This document shows, piece by piece, positions 5,718 through 6,450 of a stretch of DNA of 6,450 bases. Both the position numbers and the translations under genes were made by a program. The notes under the pieces are model-generated. The model did no database searches and was not told the DNA's origin. It was given only the letters and a program-made list of their open reading frames with translations. Origin of the DNA: Terriglobales bacterium (lineage in GTDB: Bacteria > Acidobacteriota > Terriglobia > Terriglobales > Gp1-AA117); assembly GCA_030150795.1 (NCBI GenBank), contig JASLFF010000457.1, positions 1 through 6,450 of the forward strand, written 5' to 3'. How positions within the stretch are numbered: position 1 is the first letter of the stretch; each line of letters opens with the position of its first letter.

Positions 5718-6235
5718 CTACCCCTTGTCCTTGTAGAACCCTTCGCTCCCAAACCCAAACACTCGGTTCGACCGTGCCCGATAATTTTCCCATGCAATCG
5801 CCGCCGCCAGTTCCACCAGTTGCGGCGTAGAGAACCGCTGCTGCAGCCGCTCGCGCAGATCAGGAGTTACCTTCGCTGGCGTTGCCGTGATTGCGTCCGC
5901 CATTTCCAGCACAAGTTTTTCGTCGGGAGAAAAAAGATCACTTTCCGCGTACCAGTTCAGGTTGCGGATCTGGTCGTCGCTCAAGCCTGCGAGTCTGCCG
6001 CCGGCAGAATTAATGTCGATTCAAAAAGGGCATTCCACCAGTTTGGCAGCGCGAATCTGTCCCAGGACCTTCAGCTTTGCCGGCACAAGATTTGTTTTCT
6101 CCAGGGCCATGCTGAACTTGGCATAAGGAATCATCACGTCAGGATGTGTAGCCACCGTCTGCAGGGGAGCAATGTCTTTGCCCAGCGTTTGCGGGCAAAG
6201 CGCCGGATCAGCGCAACTTGAAGCTTCTTCAGCAT
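5718..6235 (-). pseudogene. CMD (carboxymuconolactone decarboxylase/AhpD-like) gene, frameshifted, with TGA at the redox Cys: decayed gene or candidate selenoprotein
   Basis: The gene starts at ATG 6233-6235 (MLKKLQVALIRRFARKRW) with AGGAGA 8 bases upstream. After codon 18 the homology jumps to the -1 frame, where GKDIAPLQTVATHPDVMIPY follows; adding one G at the run opposite 6181-6183 restores the frame. That frame reads on through LKVLGQIRAAKLVECPF, meets TGA at 6021-6023, and continues IDINSAGGRLAGLSDDQIRN to the stop at 5718. The corrected protein is 172 residues, full length for this family. Cys69 is the first cysteine of the CxxC motif and the TGA is codon 72, where relatives have the second cysteine (CPFCIDI). 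CMD/AhpD proteins are small helical oxidoreductases in which this pair reacts with peroxides or disulfides. After the TGA the family pattern is well preserved (LFSPDEKLVLEMADAIT, LVELAAAIAWENYRARSN). Either the gene is decaying with two lesions, or it is a CxxU selenoprotein with one real or artefactual indel. The 5718-5984 frame opened by TTG is not an independent gene. Confidence 0.7.
5994..6008 (-). promoter_or_regulatory. SECIS-like hairpin downstream of the in-frame TGA
   Basis: On the coding strand, 12 bases after the TGA, TCTGCC and GGCAGA pair perfectly around a GGC loop. The loop begins 18 bases after the TGA and its first base is G. Both properties agree with the general bacterial SECIS description (apical loop roughly 16-37 bases downstream, G in the first two loop positions). 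Against it, the stem is short, and GGC and GCC glycine/alanine codons make such pairings common in GC-rich coding sequence, so by itself it proves little. Confidence 0.35.
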
Positions 6236-6287
6236 CGGGGTTCTCCTGGCCGATTCGATGAATGTGATCCCGGCCCGGATACTTCTT

Positions 6288-6309
6288 ATTCGGGGACGCA
6301 CCGCCGAAT
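6288..6309 (-). other. Hairpin in the spacer after the serine hydrolase-like gene
   Basis: On the minus strand ATTCGG-C-GG and CC-CCGAAT pair with one bulged C around a TGCGT loop, starting 8 bases after the TAA at 6317-6319. The position suits a transcription terminator, but no run of T follows, so intrinsic termination is doubtful. It could stabilise the 3' end instead. The CMD gene starts about 50 bases further on. Confidence 0.3.
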
Positions 6310-6316
6310 CGTGATT

Positions 6317-6450
6317 TTATTGGCCAAAGGCAATATCGTAAATCTTGCGTGAAAGGCCGATAAAATCCAGTGAGACGTTTGGCGCTTCAAAATTAGATAG
6401 CATCACAACACCAAACTGCTTTTCGGGGAGAAGATACAAGATGCTGCTGA
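6317..6450 (-). CDS. C-terminal fragment of a probable beta-lactamase-fold serine hydrolase
   Basis: The last 43 codons of a minus-strand gene that enters from the right edge, ending at TAA 6317-6319. The visible protein includes SSILYLLPEKQFGVVMLSNF and ends GLSRKIYDIAFGQ. The pattern of a hydrophobic strand, LPE-K-FGVV-L-N, then a terminal helix is the usual ending of class C beta-lactamase-like serine hydrolases (Pfam Beta-lactamase family), where these two strands flank the active-site sheet. The catalytic SxxK and YxN motifs would be outside the window, so activity cannot be judged. The CMD gene follows 81 bases downstream on the same strand, so a shared transcript is possible. Confidence 0.55.
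   Translation of the reverse strand, partial: SSILYLLPEKQFGVVMLSNFEAPNVSLDFIGLSRKIYDIAFGQ

Noticed and set aside
5718..5984. Independent short gene from the TTG at 5984
   Set aside because: Its first codons align with the interior of the CMD family and similarity extends upstream through the TGA; there is no ribosome binding site at the TTG.
5820..6221. Plus-strand open frame across the CMD gene
   Set aside because: It is antisense to a region with strong CMD-family similarity in the minus strand and has no recognisable protein features.
6236..6316. Open continuation of the CMD -1 frame upstream of the frameshift as an alternative N-terminus
   Set aside because: The frame is open but has no ATG and no ribosome binding site, runs into the spacer and the serine hydrolase gene, and gives no family-like sequence, whereas the other frame has SD, ATG and a plausible N-terminus.

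Overview
The window most likely comes from an acidobacterium or a close relative. The strongest sign is the 822-residue orphan permease in the middle, which has the duplicated MacB/FtsX layout typical of the large permease family expanded in Acidobacteria. The moderately GC-rich coding sequence and a dispersed GTCATCCTGAGCG-type intergenic repeat fit this. It is an inference from gene content; there is no rRNA or other phylogenetic marker.

Layout. (1) Bases 1-1364, minus strand: the N-terminus of a nucleotide-sugar epimerase/decarboxylase of the SDR family (1-96, cut by the window edge), a 170-base spacer holding the repeat element, and a membrane-anchored or lipoprotein GH71/GH99-like glycosidase (267-1364). 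Together they suggest one end of a polysaccharide locus. (2) 1365-1655: divergent intergenic region. (3) 1656-4124, plus strand: the orphan ABC-type permease, with no ATPase gene beside it. (4) 4127-4843, minus strand: a conserved hypothetical protein converging on the permease with a 2-base gap. (5) 4844-5032: an AT-rich divergent intergenic region with a perfect 10-bp-arm palindrome that overlaps a good -10 box. (6) 5033-5681, plus strand: a two-gene DUF4160-DUF2442 operon with a 14-base overlap, resembling an autoregulated toxin-antitoxin-like cassette. (7) 5718-6235, minus strand: a carboxymuconolactone decarboxylase (CMD/AhpD-like) gene that reads as a complete 172-residue family member only if one frameshift is corrected and one in-frame TGA is read through. 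(8) 6317-6450, minus strand: the C-terminus of what looks like a beta-lactamase-fold serine hydrolase, cut by the window edge.

The most interesting point is in region 7. The TGA falls exactly where the second cysteine of the family's CxxC redox motif should be (Cys-Pro-Phe-TGA, followed by Ile-Asp-Ile-Asn-Ser). A small GC-rich hairpin with a G-first loop lies 12 bases downstream, in the position expected of a bacterial SECIS element. This is what a CxxU selenoprotein would look like. A separate one-base deletion in a G run near the start argues instead for a decaying pseudogene or a sequencing error, so both readings are given.
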